From Cunninghamella blakesleeana (taxonomy: Eukaryota > Mucoromycota > Mucoromycetes > Mucorales > Cunninghamellaceae), in contig JAFCIZ010000002.1 of NCBI GenBank assembly GCA_017871115.1, forward strand, positions 4,040,670 to 4,104,669: DNA of 64,000 nucleotides. Reading direction: 5' to 3'. Positions 28,410-39,700 of the stretch are shown piece by piece; positions within the stretch are counted from its first letter, which is position 1; each line of letters starts with the position of its first letter. The notes beneath the pieces were generated by a model that did not search any database, was not told the origin of the DNA, and worked only from the letters and a program-made list of their open reading frames with translations. The translations under genes were made by a program, and so were the position numbers.

Positions 28410-28672
28410 AAGTAATGTTCTAAGTTCTTTATGACCATCAGTAATGTGATTTAAATGGTCACTCTTAGATTTAAAACAACCGCATCAGATTTGTTCTTAA
28501 AGCAAGTTACTTCAAAATGAGCAAGGTGTTCACAATTTTTAGATTTTTTTTGTAAGGAATGTTCTGAACGGAACGAAATATATGATCCTAGATGATGGTA
28601 TACATATGTACGATTAAAAACAATTTCTCTAGTACTACTTGAGCCACTTTTTCTTTTATTTTTTCGACCCAC
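28410..28672 (-). pseudogene. Relic of a FAR1/MULE-type transposase N-terminus
   Basis: A 73-residue frame begins MGRKNKRKSGSSSTRE, then gives VYHHLGSYISFRSE, SKNCEHLAHFEV, CFKNKSDAVV and stops at 28451. In a shifted frame just beyond, 28410-28455 continues NHITDGHKELRTLL. The order basic stretch, Cys-His-x-x-x-F-x-V, CF, NHI-x-DGH-x-x-L-R is the layout of the zinc-binding FAR1/WRKY-like domain at the start of Mutator-like transposases. The frameshift and lack of the rest mark it as a decayed piece. The assignment is by pattern memory only. Confidence 0.4.
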
Positions 28673-29183
28673 TAATACGCATATATATTTTTGATACTTT
28701 TAAATACCTTCTCCATTCATTTTTCTCAACAAAAATACTACTTGCAAGTTTTTTATTCCAAAATTTCGGAATCAGCTACAGTATCTTTAATATTGGAAAG
28801 AGAATGAAAAATATTTTAACCTATAATAAAATGATACAGAATACGAATAAGTTTAAAAGCTGCTTTTTTATTGAATAGCACGTTTTTAATTATTCCAGAC
28901 TATTATAACTAATAGTAAATAACTAAAATACATATAAATTTAATCTACAATGAAATATTCTAATGGTACTATAATAAATTAGTAAAATTGACTAGTAAAA
29001 AATGTGAAAAATCTAGCCACAAAAAACTATGACAAATTATCCAAAATCGGACAAATTTTTACGAATCTTGGAGAAATATGGGGATGCATTAAGGCACAGG
29101 GCTCTTAAAAATTTTTTTTTCCTTTTTAATTTCAGTTTTTTTTTTTCAAGTCAAAAAAAAACTCGTTATTTTTCTTTATAATA

Positions 29184-30602
29184 ATGGTATCCGTTGTTCT
29201 TAATACTACACCTGCTACAAACTCAGGTTTCAAATATGGTCTCGAGATTAAAAATACTGAATTGAAACAACCCAATTCAGATGAGGCTGTTGTTGCCATT
29301 CAAGCTGCTGCTTTAAACCATCGGTAAAAGAATAAATCAATAATGATGAGCATATTCATTACTAACTTGTAAATTTACGTAATAGTGATGTATGGATTCT
29401 TAAAGGTCAATATCCAGCTATCTCTCCTGGTTCTATTCTTGGTGCAGATGGTGTAGGTATTATTCAGAAAATAACTGATGGTTCGTTTAAAACAGGCACT
29501 CGAGTGCTTATTAATCCTGGCCGTGGTTGGATTAAAGATTCACGTGGTCCTGAAGGTGGCTACTTAATTCTAGGTTTACTTCCATGTATTGGTAAAGTAT
29601 ATATTTTTATAGCCATTTCGTATTGATACGATTATTTTTATTTATCATAAAATATACCATTATTAATATAGGCACTTTAACTGAGACTGTTAATGTTGAA
29701 ACTGAGGAATTGGTTGCTTGTCCAGATCATCTTTCAACCACTGAAGCGGCCGCGCTCCCATTGGCTGGTTTAACTGCATATCGGTAAATATTATAGGCAT
29801 GAGAATATAGAAGTTAAATGATGACTAATAAAGATTATTATTTAGTGCACTTTTTACAAAAGGTAAAGTACAAAAAGGTGATCATGTATTAGTTACAGGT
29901 ATCGGTGGTGGTGTTGCATTATTCGCTTTACAATTTGCTGTCGCTATTGGTGCTCATGTTTATGTCACTTCTTCAAGTCCTAAAAAGATCCAAAAAGCTA
30001 TTGAACTTGGAGCTGTTGGAGGTGTTAATTATAAAGATGGTAAATACACATTTGTATGAATATAGTAATATGTTCATAAATGATTAATAATTAACATAAT
30101 TTTACATTTATTCTTTTATTTAGCCAATTGTATTTCTGAATTAAAGAAACTATTGAATGGAAATTTATTATCAGCGGTAATTGATGGTGCAGGTGGGCCA
30201 TTATATAACCAATACGCTAAAGTAATGAGAACGGGTGGTATTATAGTGAACTATGGTCAAACAACAGGTGGATCTGGTGTGACCTTTTCTATGGTAAATG
30301 TTTTAAAAAATATTGATCTTTGCGGTTCTACTATGGGTTCCCGTCAAGAATTTAAAGATATGGTTGCTTTTGTTAACCAACATAAAATTAAACCCGTTGT
30401 ATCACATGTATGGCAAGGATTGACTGAAAATTCTATCCATGAAGCTATTAACACTATGAGGTAAGTTTTAAATAAATAGTAAATTCTTAAACACGAAACC
30501 ATGAAACTTATATATTTTTAATTATTGTTTAGAAATGGTGATCAGTTCGGCAAATTAGTATTGGAAATTAACAGCAGCCGCCCTGGAACCCCAAAACTTT
30601 AA
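29184..30602 (+). CDS. Quinone oxidoreductase / zinc-type alcohol dehydrogenase-like enzyme (MDR family)
   Basis: Six exons: 29184-29323, 29386-29591, 29672-29783, 29846-30039, 30124-30460, 30533-30602; 352 residues, typical for medium-chain dehydrogenase/reductases. The N-terminal GroES-like domain has ALNHRDVWILKGQYP and a PGSILGADGVG block; ATG choice is the first in frame. The Rossmann domain starts VQKGDHVLVTGIGGGVALFA, with VYVTSSSPKKIQKAIELGA as nucleotide-binding strand 2. VIDGAGGP and GGIIVNYGQTTG follow. It is closest in my memory to the YogA / fission yeast SPBC16A3.02c type of NADPH quinone reductases. The structural zinc Cys cluster is absent, which fits the zinc-independent branch. 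It is the last intact gene before the repeat cluster. Confidence 0.9.
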
Positions 30603-31100
30603 AATAGTAAAAATTCTGGTTATTAAATATCAAAAAAAAAAGCTATTCCAAATGGTTAAAGGCTTTGCACATAATAAAATGATATAAATATTTTTAGTTT
30701 TCTCTTATTTTCAATTGCTTTATTTTAGTAAAGTTTTTATAATAAGGACAATGGTAGTTCAAATATTCATATGAACGATAAATGTAAAAAAAAAGAAGGG
30801 ATGACAGTAAAAAGATTTGGAATTAAACCTATGTTTACATTTCATTTTGGAAATGTAGGTAATAATATATATATATATAATGTCACATTAAAGCAAAAAG
30901 AAAATTATGGCTAAAACTAGAGATATTCCAAGTTATTGACTATGTAAATTTAATGGAATGGTGCTTAGTTCTGCATTTACAAATCATATCATAAATTAGC
31001 TAAATGTATCATATTTTGGTTAAATGATATTGATAAACATAGTTATTTTTATCTCCTAATTTATTACGAGATTTTCTATATAGTTAAAAAGTTGAGGGTA
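30603..31100. other. Non-coding flank of the repeat cluster
   Basis: AT-rich sequence with a (TA)n at about 30867-30879. No gene is seen. Confidence 0.4.
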
Positions 31101-31102
31101 TT

Positions 31103-31260
31103 GCTGTATTTAACATAAAATAATAATATTGAATATTTCATATGAGATATAATTGTATTATAGATTACGAAATCATACAGTGTTATTCTTTTATGTAAAA
31201 AACAACACCTTCTTTATATCATTATAAGATAGTACCTGATATATCCACATTTGTTTAACC
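31103..31260 (-). repeat. Degenerate LTR fragment
   Basis: The order TGTATTTAACATAAAATAATAA, AATATTTCATATGAGATA and AGTACCTGATAT follows the same blocks in the LTR copy that starts at 33463, in the same orientation, but with many differences. I read it as an old fragment of the 405-bp LTR family. Boundaries are approximate. Confidence 0.45.
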
Positions 31261-31439
31261 CAGATTAAAGCTAATCATTTATATAGTATAAAGTATTAAG
31301 AGATAAATAATTAAAATGGAAAGAAAAAAAAATATTATTTGTTCAATATTATACATTTTAATAGTATCATTATTGTGCGAAAGAGCAATAATGTGTAACA
31401 TTGTCGTATCTACAAGGATCAATTTTTATGTGTTCTTTT

Positions 31440-31700
31440 AGGTAACTATCACACTTACTGAACACTCTTTATCACAGCAACTATCAGTATCAGTTCTGCA
31501 GTTAGTACCACTAAAAGCAGTTCTTGAACAATTAAATAAGCCATGTGTTGGATAATAATTCAAAACATGACCTTGCTTACAAATCGTTACAATTCCCAGA
31601 TAAACCTATGTCAGCACAAGGATACATAATTATTACCAGAACAAATATTGAAGAGATAATTTTTCACCTTTAAAGTAACTGTAAAACCAATTACCTAGAT
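31440..31700 (-). pseudogene. Possible cysteine-rich secreted protein remnant
   Basis: A minus-strand frame around 31450-31590 reads ICKQGHVLNYYPTHGLFNCS then TAFSGTNCRTDTDSCCDKEC before a stop, with six Cys in about 40 residues. An upstream piece may be spliced from about 31630-31700, but the frames do not join convincingly and no start is clear. I list it because its composition resembles the other small Cys-rich proteins nearby. Confidence 0.3.
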
Positions 31701-31960
31701 TTATTCTTTGCTATTGTAGGATCGATAAGTTTTTATTTTTTATTAAACTGCACGTTCCATATAGTAGAAAAGAAAAAGAGGGAAAATGAAAGAATTTTTT
31801 TTTGTTTCATCAACACTCCTCTACACCGGAAATATGAAAATAAATATATAGGTTTATATAAACCTATACAAACTTACATATCTTTTATTACCTATCTTTA
31901 ATTCATATTAATATCTACTATAGGAGGCATTACTTTGTTAAGAATAAATATTTTACATTT

Positions 31961-32230
31961 ATGTTTTTAAGCCTTTTTGTTGTTATGCTCGCACAAAATA
32001 GATGTGATGACACACAGCAACATAAATATAATGATTTGATGGATCATAGAAAATCATTGGTAAAGTATAGCCATGGTAGAACTTGTATAATAAATGAATG
32101 ATTTCAGTGTAATCAATCAGAGACAGAATCATGTGAAGAAATGTTACGAAATTATAAAATCAGGAAATGTGAAAGAGCAAATTCACTACTTCATATTTGT
32201 GAAGGCAGCGATTTAGATGTGAATCAGTAA
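31961..32230 (+). CDS. Small cysteine-containing, possibly secreted protein
   Basis: Two exons, 31961-32059 and 32108-32230, joined by a 48-base GT-AG intron, give 73 residues. The start MFLSLFVVMLAQNRC resembles a short signal peptide. The mature part has five spaced Cys (RCDD, LCNQS, SCEEM, KCER, ICEG). I recognise no family. A longer N-terminus from an upstream exon is possible, since a splice acceptor-like TATAG lies just before. It is next to the LINE cluster. Confidence 0.4.
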
Positions 32231-32840
32231 ATAAAATACATCTCATTTTTTCATCTAAACTCGAATATTTTTTGAAAGTTCGAATTAGGATGATATTGTC
32301 TCTGTATTATTTATTGTACACCTTTTTTTTAAAAAATAATCACTTCACCTTCTTTTTTTTCCTTCTCTTCCTTTATCTTTATCTTTTTTTTTTTTTTTGG
32401 TGTTCTTTTTATAATAAAATGCTATTTTAGTATAATAAAAAACACTGTAGAAATATCTACACAACTATCTATTTATAATTTGAAATAATAATAATTGAAA
32501 TTTAATTTCTCTGTGTATTATTTCTGCGAAAAACGTTAAAATTTTTACGCCTTAACGTGTTGTACATGTCTTCACACTAAGAGTTTTTTATTACCCAACT
32601 TCTTCTATTGTAGCGTTAGTTATTTATGAAAACTATTGTCATTCATGGTGCATGGAAGTGATCAAATTATTATTATAAGACAAATAGTTTTGTAATATAT
32701 TTATTACTCATGATGTTGATAAGATCACAGATGCATGGGATATGGGAGGAAAGATATGCCTTATGAAAGATAGAGGAGCAGAAGGTTGAGCAGATAAAGG
32801 CAATAAAATGGACAGGCTTTGTGATTCAGTTGAATAAAAG
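32231..32840. other. AT-rich spacer at the left border of the LINE cluster
   Basis: It contains T-tracts at 32325-32337 and 32386-32398. No intact gene is seen. Weak plus-strand frames near 32626-32780 are broken by stops. Confidence 0.4.
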
Positions 32841-33462
32841 TTAGTAGTTAATACTTCTGCACTTCATCTGTGTCATTGGTGTCCAAAGCACCGAGACTTG
32901 TCCTTCAAAATAACCATCATTGGTAGGTTTTTTAATTTGGCAAACTTTACCATATATACTCATGGATAGGAATATACCATCCAGCCATCTTTGGTAGAGT
33001 TGCTGAATTATTTACTCTACATGGGCTTGCTTTGTAGAATATTTCGTCTAGAGTGAAGCTTTTTTCTATAGTTTTCTCTGCTTGTTTGACATCCTTAAAA
33101 TTTACACCTAACAGATTGGTATCTTTTGTGTTACCATGGCGATTATAATGGATGAAGCCATGTACTCCACTTGTTTGGGACTTAATTAGCTTGTAGATTT
33201 CCTTATTTGACAGTCCGCGTTTCTTAGAGAACTTAAACAGTATTTTGTTTTTCTCCAAAGTAAATTAAATGATCTGTTCAGCTTTATGAATTCTAAGATG
33301 GACTCTAAGATGTCATAGATTATTTCTTGGGTATATTTATTTGATCTCCAAATAAATCTTTATTCGCCACAGCATTTTGAATCATTACTTTTTTTACTTT
33401 GCCTATATTTGCTTAATCCCATTCCGAAGAAATCGATTAGAATCTTCAGTAAATGATACCTC
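32840..33462 (-). pseudogene. LINE ORF1 remnant (copy B)
   Basis: Broken N-terminal half of a LINE ORF1 protein. From the right it reads a TEDSN-like start, then NKDLFGDQINI, then in the 33258-32947 frame KKRGLSNKEIYKLIKSQ and GVHGFIHYNRHGNTKDTN, then NDGYFEGQVSVL at about 32880-32925. Each block has a counterpart in the other ORF1 copies. Several stops and frameshifts interrupt it. Its 5' end is cut by the LTR that starts at 33463. Confidence 0.8.
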
Positions 33463-34556
33463 TGTTGTATTTACCATAAAATAATAATATTAAATGACTT
33501 CATAATTATAATACACTTATAACCCACATGAAATATTTGATATTTATTATAAAATCACTACTATGTACCTGATACGAAATAAACCTTTTTTTTTATATTA
33601 AACTGTTAAGATTATTTATTAAAAAGGATATAATCTCCACCTTAAAACTTAAAAAATGACTATCTAAAAGAAAATTTTGTATTTGAAATTTTCATTTTTT
33701 GTGCTTTTCTTTTACTATTTTGATTTTATGTTGAAAAAGATGTATACATTTTTATAGTGACCAACTTTCTATTTTCATAATATCCAACCAGTGGTATAAC
33801 CAAATTATTTCAATGATGTAGGCAATTGTTATAAAATCTCCATCATTTTTCTTTGCACTTGGAATTTGGTAAACCCAACATATTAATACATCTCCAAAGC
33901 GTTATCCAACCTGTTGTTATATCCACTTCTGTTAGAGCTACTACTCGGATCCAGAAGGTTAGTTTCTTTGGACACGAAATCATAAAATGGTATTGGTCCT
34001 CTTGATGTTACAAATTCTACAGATATTGTTATTATATACACTTGGTTTCCATGAATGAAGTCTTTCTTGATAGGGTATTCTATTCATAATAATACGCCAC
34101 CATATCTCTTTTGTCTTAGGTTTGATATTACTTGACCAAAACCTTTTCCAGTGTTTTTCATGTATACGGATACTTGGATGGTGAGTGTATGGAACTTTAG
34201 TCAAAGTAGATTCTTGTATCCTTCGATCTAACCAATAATACCTGATATCTTTTGGATACGAAATAAACCATTTCTATTAGTTTATGCTATGCTATAACTT
34301 TAAATCTTCTAATTCCGCAGATCCATTACCACAGACATACTTTAAACTCCATTCTAATTCACGTTACCTTTACTAGATAACACCATAATTCTATTTTCAT
34401 ATTATATAACATATAAACTAAGCCTAGTGTCACCAATCCACTAAAAGGTATAAATACAGCCCTTGTCTTATACATTTGAATAAAGGTTAACCAAAAGTTT
34501 CACAATATTTCTTTGTTTTTAATTTTTTGTATAATTTTTAATTGATAAATTCAACA
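33463..34556 (-). repeat. Solo LTR (family 1, copy C) split by a nested LINE
   Basis: Outer parts 33463-33585 and 34270-34556 together form one LTR of about 410 bases beginning TGTTGTATTTACC and ending AATTCAACA on the plus strand. They match in reverse the copies at 47158-47562 and 55246-55651. TG...CA ends fit an LTR. Flanking five bases (ACCTC and ATTTC) do not match. The two sides belong to different LINE ORF1 copies (B on the left, C on the right). Confidence 0.8.
33586..34254 (-). mobile_element. 5'-truncated LINE nested in the LTR, with 15-bp target duplication
   Basis: A 669-bp LINE 3' fragment. GATACGAAATAAACC occurs exactly on both sides (33571-33585 and 34255-34269). T9 at 33586-33594 is the poly(A) tail on the minus strand. 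The frame 34204-33980 encodes the end of ORF2: HEKHWKRFWSSNIKPKTK, EIWWRIIMNRIPYQERLH and CRICN, the zf-RVT zinc-binding domain found at the end of the other ORF2 copies. The long duplication, tail and 5' truncation are textbook target-primed reverse transcription. Confidence 0.93.
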
Positions 34557-34992
34557 ATTTCCTTAAAAACGATACCTTCTTGTATTGCTTTGCTGTTGTA
34601 TTCCTTGTCTACAAAAGTAACTTCAATAAAAACATTACCTCTAACGTTGGTCCCGAAATTATTGAGGGCAACTACTCCATCAAGTTTGCCAATTTGTTTT
34701 TCAATGGTTCTGTACATTTCAGAAAATGTAGCGAATTCTTTTTTGGAATTTCGAAGATGACTGAATCGTCTTCCAAGGTTTGCTGAATTATTTGTTCAGG
34801 CTTGAATATTCTTAACTGATCTTTTAGGTAAGGATCTTCATAGATAACGACCGGTTGTAGGTCAATTCTATCTCCTAAAATCTCTTTCTGGGTCATTAGG
34901 GTGGGGACCTTCGCCTTCTGACCCTTTGCAACTTTTTGAGCCCATGACTCCGTCGGCTCCATTTCAATAGAGTTTCTCTTGGAAACTGACAT
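34557..34992 (-). pseudogene. LINE ORF1 remnant (copy C)
   Basis: N-terminal part of a divergent ORF1: MSVSKRNSIEMEPTESWAQK, then YEDPYLKDQLRIFKPEQIIQ and LEDDSVIFEIPKKNS. A frameshift near 34730 moves the rest to QIGKLDGVVALNNFGTNVRG, matching QIGEIEGVTPYSRHGNTRG of copy 1b. It runs into the LTR end at 34556. It is a different subfamily from the copy on the other side of that LTR. Confidence 0.8.
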
Positions 34993-35125
34993 TTCACGAG
35001 AAAATGAGTTTTAATTATTTTATGTTTATTAAAGGGTATTAAACGAAAAATCAGAATGATATTAGATTCATTAGGATATAAACGATAGAGAAAAGAATCT
35101 AGAACAAAAACTCTATTCTAATGAT

Positions 35126-35437
35126 TTAATTATCGCATAAATCAGATGTATTCTGACAAGAACATTCACCTTTTTCACAAGTTAAAATTGCTGTACAAGT
35201 TTTTTCGCAAAATTTATTACAGAGTTTAAAACATGTTGCTCCATCAATTTGTTCTGGTGATTTCCAGGTACATGTGTACAATGTTGCACCAGCATCACAA
35301 GAGGTTTCTAATTTGATTGTTTCATTATCAAATAAATGTTTGCAAAGATTATTCGCTCCAGTTTCACATTCAGCACCTCTACAAATTGCCAGCCAAGTAA
35401 GGCAATAGATAATGAAAAAGAAAAAGAGAATCATCAA
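35126..35437 (-). CDS. Small secreted cysteine-rich protein (effector-like)
   Basis: Single open frame of 103 residues. The start MMILFFFFIIYCLTWLAICR is a strong signal peptide, with likely cleavage before AECETG. The mature part of about 80 residues has 13 Cys, in patterns such as AECE, NLCK, TSCD, YTCTW, TCFKLCNKFCEKTC, LTCEKGECSCQN and DLCDN, consistent with a disulfide-rich extracellular protein. No known family is recognised. It lies between two LINE pieces on the same strand and matches nothing in LINE ORF1 or ORF2. Role in host or microbe interaction is only a guess from type and setting. Confidence 0.7.
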   Translation of the reverse strand: MMILFFFFIIYCLTWLAICRGAECETGANNLCKHLFDNETIKLETSCDAGATLYTCTWKSPEQIDGATCFKLCNKFCEKTCTAILTCEKGECSCQNTSDLCDN

Positions 35438-35539
35438 TATTTCAAAGCTTTGTTTTTGATTTTATTTAATAAAAATAAAAAGACAAAAAATATATTTCAG
35501 CCAAAAACATTATGTTATATTTAAGCAATAACACGAGTC

Positions 35540-36559
35540 CCCCCCTTTGTATTACCACCATGACGACTGTAAGGGATAACGACTGTAAGAGGTGACGCCT
35601 TCAATTTCGCCGATTTGGGACTCGATTAATTTATAAATATCTTTATTTGAGAGTTCGCGCTTTTTAGAAAGCTCAAACAGTACCGAGTTTTCTTCCAAGG
35701 TACGTTGAGCGATCTGCTCTGCTTTATGAATTCTTAGATGGTCTCTAAGAAGATGGTCTTCATAAATAACTTCATCTATAATATTTATTTGATCTCCAAA
35801 TAAATCTTTGTTCATCATAGCATTAGGAATCTTTTCTTTCCTTCCTTTAGCTACTTTCTCTGTCCACGTCTCACCTGTCGTATCAGGCTATTTTATCTTA
35901 TAGTAAACAAATATAATACTATGATTATATAATAGTATAAAGTAAAATAATGATAATGATCGTCAAGTGCACTGAGATTAAAGTATATAATCTTTTATTT
36001 AAATGGATAGCTATACTAAATAAGGAGTTAAATCTAACTCAGATATATTATTATCTTTAAACTGTCAAACTTAACCTTATAAACTGAATGTTAAAAGTCC
36101 CTATATTGAATCTAACTATATTACTACATTAATATATAAAAGAACCAGTGACAGTTACCATGGATCGTCATATAGTAATAATAAAATATATGAAAGATCG
36201 TCATAATGAGGTTATAAATCATATTGATAAATATCACTAATCATGTGAAAAGTGAAATATTATTTTATATAAATACTAAAGCAGAATTAGATTATTATTA
36301 CAATCTTATATTTATAATAAAAACAACCAACCAAGGAATTTCACTTAATTGTTTTGTTTTTTCTCTTTTATACATAACTATTTATTTTACCTATTTTTTA
36401 TTTCAACATATTTTTCATCACCGCTTCCCTTTCGAAAAGCATGGTTAGAATCTTCAGTAAAAGACATTGCTGAACTTTTTGATATATTATGTGAGTAAAA
36501 TAGTTTTGTCTGTTGCGCTTAAAAGTTTATCCGGAGTAAGTGATTCTTAAGCGAAAGAG
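35540..36559 (-). mobile_element. LINE copy 1d: 5' head and ORF1 start, interrupted by solo LTR
   Basis: The 5' head (CGCTTAAAAGTTTATCCGG near 36531, TTAAGCGAAAGAG to 36559) matches the heads at 42117 and 48203. ORF1 starts at 36467 (MSFTEDSNH), is cut at 36418 by the LTR, and resumes at 35875 with GETWTEKVAKG-like sequence, NKDLFGDQINI, RIHKAEQIAQRTLEENSVLF and ELSNKDIYKLIESQIGEIEG. It ends near 35540 after a short internal duplication (CTTACAGTCGT twice) and GGGGGGG. ORF2 is missing. Confidence 0.8.
35876..36417. repeat. Solo LTR (family 2) with 5-bp target duplication TCACC
   Basis: A 542-bp element that starts TGTCGTATCAGG and ends CATATTTTTCA, flanked by TCACC at 35871-35875 and 36418-36422. 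It splits the LINE ORF1 codons RKGSGD / GETW at a point where the intact copies read straight through. TG...CA ends, 5-bp duplication and absence of internal genes are what a solo LTR should show. It has no similarity that I can see to the 405-bp LTR family. Orientation is unknown. The short frame at 36224-36448 crosses its border and is not a gene. Confidence 0.88.
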
Positions 36560-36715
36560 TTTTTTTTTTGTATTAAAATAATAGGATTGTTTATTTATAA
36601 AAGTAAAAACTTCGTTTTAGAAATTAACTGACTATTATTTATGACTTATTTCATAAAAAAAACTATATTATTATTATTCTTATTATATATATATATATAT
36701 ATTTATATGAAATTG

Positions 36716-39700
36716 TTATTTTAATAATTTATATTTTTTCAAAGCTATATCTGTATTCCATTTCTGATCTTCTTTTATGCATTGCCAATGGTATGTCCAG
36801 AGTATGTAGAGTATATTACCTATTACTTCTAATTCCTCATTCGAAGTTTGTAATTGGAAAGTTACTTTTTGCCATATACTGTGTGGGTCTATTTTTATTT
36901 TATATTCAAAATATATACAACAGCGCCAGAAGGGAAGCTTTTTAGGGCAAGTTAGGAACATATGTATATCATCTTCTTCTTCCGTTTGACATATTTCACA
37001 CTTTGTATTTTGTGTATTATTTTTATATATTTATTTCCTGTTCTTTAGGGACGGGAGTTTCTGTATTAATAGACGCCACCAGCAGTCTCTTACTTTCAAA
37101 GAAATTTTTATTGACCAAAAGATCTTCCACTGTTTTTGCGACATCATTATTGCTGGACTGTATTGGTTTGCGACCAGTGGTAGTGGTAACGTCGGTGGGT
37201 TTTGTCTGATCCAGAGTTTACGCAGGATTTTCGGTTTAGCCATATATGTTGGTATCTTCTTATTTTTATTAATAGTCAATATCCAGTGATCAAAGGATAA
37301 ATCTATATTAGGGTCAGTGGTTTTCCTTGATATATTGATTGTTGCATATGTGTCTATATATGGATGCCAATTTAATTCTTTGGACTGAAGTTTATTCATA
37401 ATTAATTTCATGCTTTTTGATCGTGTTTTTTGGACATATCCTATGAATATGTTATGTTTTTTATCATATTCTAGGATGTCTTTAACCACCAAACTTGATA
37501 GTATACTTTCCAATTCTTTTATATCTGTATCTTCTTCAAAGGCTACTTTTAGAGGTATATACTGTAGTTGTTTTGCTGACCAATTTGTGGATATCGTTGG
37601 TCTTGGTAGTCTTTTAATTAATTTATCCAAGTGATTTAGATGTGGCATTTTTTTAAGCTTATTATTTCTTTTCTCGGTTGTAAACATGAACGGTATAGTA
37701 GATCTTTGTTCAGTGTAGAATTGAATAAGTATATTGATTACTCCTGTTAGAGGATTACAATTCACATGTTTTAAAAGCTTATGTAGGTAAACATTGTGTA
37801 AGGCTAGGAATTGATCTTTAATGCTTATTATACCAAGTCCGCCTTTTAATTTATCTTCTGTACTAAAAGCTAAGGATGGACGTGGATGAAAAGGATATAT
37901 AAATCGTCTTATTAATGCTGATACCTTGTTGATGAAATCATCTGAAACTATAGTAACTCTTAGTAAGTGCCAAATTTTTGCCATTAAGAGTGAATTTGCT
38001 ACCATTGCTCTTCCTTTTATTGATAAGTTTCTAGATTTATATATTTTTACATGGTTTTCAAGTTTCTGTAATAATGTGTCTAGGTGATTAACAAGTTGAT
38101 CTTTCTTACTATATAAAGGATATCCTAGATATTTAACCGCGTTTTGACTAGTGTTGTCATGCCAAGCAATATTATGTTGTTGGGCTATATTCATCCAATT
38201 AATATTTTGTTTACCTGTAAGTGATAACATAGTTGTTTTTGATAAATTCATTTTTGCATTTGATGCATTACTATAAGTTTGCAAGATGTTTTGTAGATGG
38301 TCCCATTCCTGCGTGTTTTGTAAAAATATGATAACATCATCAGCATATGCTAATGTTTTGGTGATAATATTTGACTTGATGGCTAGATTATTTTCATATT
38401 TCCACTTTTTTGGTTCTGGTATTGGACAGCCTTTTATAAAAGGACAAGAGAGGATTTTCCGTAATAATGGCTCTATTGCAATATTAAATAATAATGGTGA
38501 TAATGGATCCCCTTGTCTTAAACCTCTTTGTTGGTGAACTGGTGTTGATATCCATTCATTTATTGCTATGTTTATCTGTGTTTTAAAGAAAAGGTTTTTG
38601 ACAATTTCAGTGAAGTTATCAGGTATACCAAAATGTTGCATAACTATTGATAAGTATTCAGGGTGGACGCGATCGTATGCTTTTTCTTGATCAAGTAATA
38701 TACCTATTGCAGGATCCGATGGGTTAACATTGCGGATGTGTTGCATTAGATTTTGGGTGATCCATCCATTATCTGATATATGTCTATCTTTTATGAAGCC
38801 TGTTTGGAAAGGATTGATGATAAAAGGTAACACTTTTTGTAGGCGTATGGTAATAATTTTAGTGAAAATTTTTGCATCACAGTTTATTAATGATAACGGT
38901 CTCCAATTAGATAACAGTTCTCTATCCCCTTTTTTAAATAATAATACCATTTTTGTTTCTGTCCATGAACTTGGATATATACCTTTGATTGCATCATTTA
39001 TTATTTTTTCTAATAAATCCATAAATTGTGTGCAATTTTCACTGAGGAACATATATACTTCAAAACAAATACCATCTAAACCGGGGCTTTTGTTTCTAGG
39101 GCTATGATCTATCATATGTATGATCGTTTCTTTGGAAATAGCATTGGTTAGCTGGGTTTTGTATTCTTTAGGTATGATATCTTTGGGCGTTTCTTTTAGT
39201 AAGTATTCTATCTCTTTTTTGTCAATTGGTGTAGGTGTATATAGATTTTTATAAAAAGAGTGAGCCATGCTGATCATCCCACTTGGTGTTGTTGCTATTT
39301 TGTTTGTATTAGGATCTTTTATTTGTGTAATAGTAACTGCTTTTTGACGTTGTTTCAAGGTATTATAAAAATATTTACTGTTAGTTTCACCTTTTTCTTT
39401 CCAATTGGTGTTGGTCCTTATTATCATTTTATCTATTACATTAATTGTTTCTTTTTCTATTTCTTTTTCTATGTTAATCATTTGTTCAGAAACCTGTTGG
39501 TCTATTTGATTTTTCAGAGACTCTATTCTTTGTTGATTCAAGTATCGCAATCTATTTTTCTTGTGTGCAGCTTTGGATTTGCTGTATTGTATAGCACAAT
39601 TTTTAATGGTTGCTTTTAGGTTATCCCATTGTTCCTGTATGGATGCATATTTGACATTACATGCTTGTAGGGCAGTTAATGTTTTTAACAGTAATTCCGT

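Noticed and set aside
36224..36448. Short plus-strand frame with hydrophobic residues
   Set aside because: It crosses the right border and target duplication of the family 2 solo LTR, so it cannot be an old gene.
38730..39107. Plus-strand frames opposite LINE ORF2
   Set aside because: Shadow frames of the minus-strand reverse transcriptase, which carries the known motifs.
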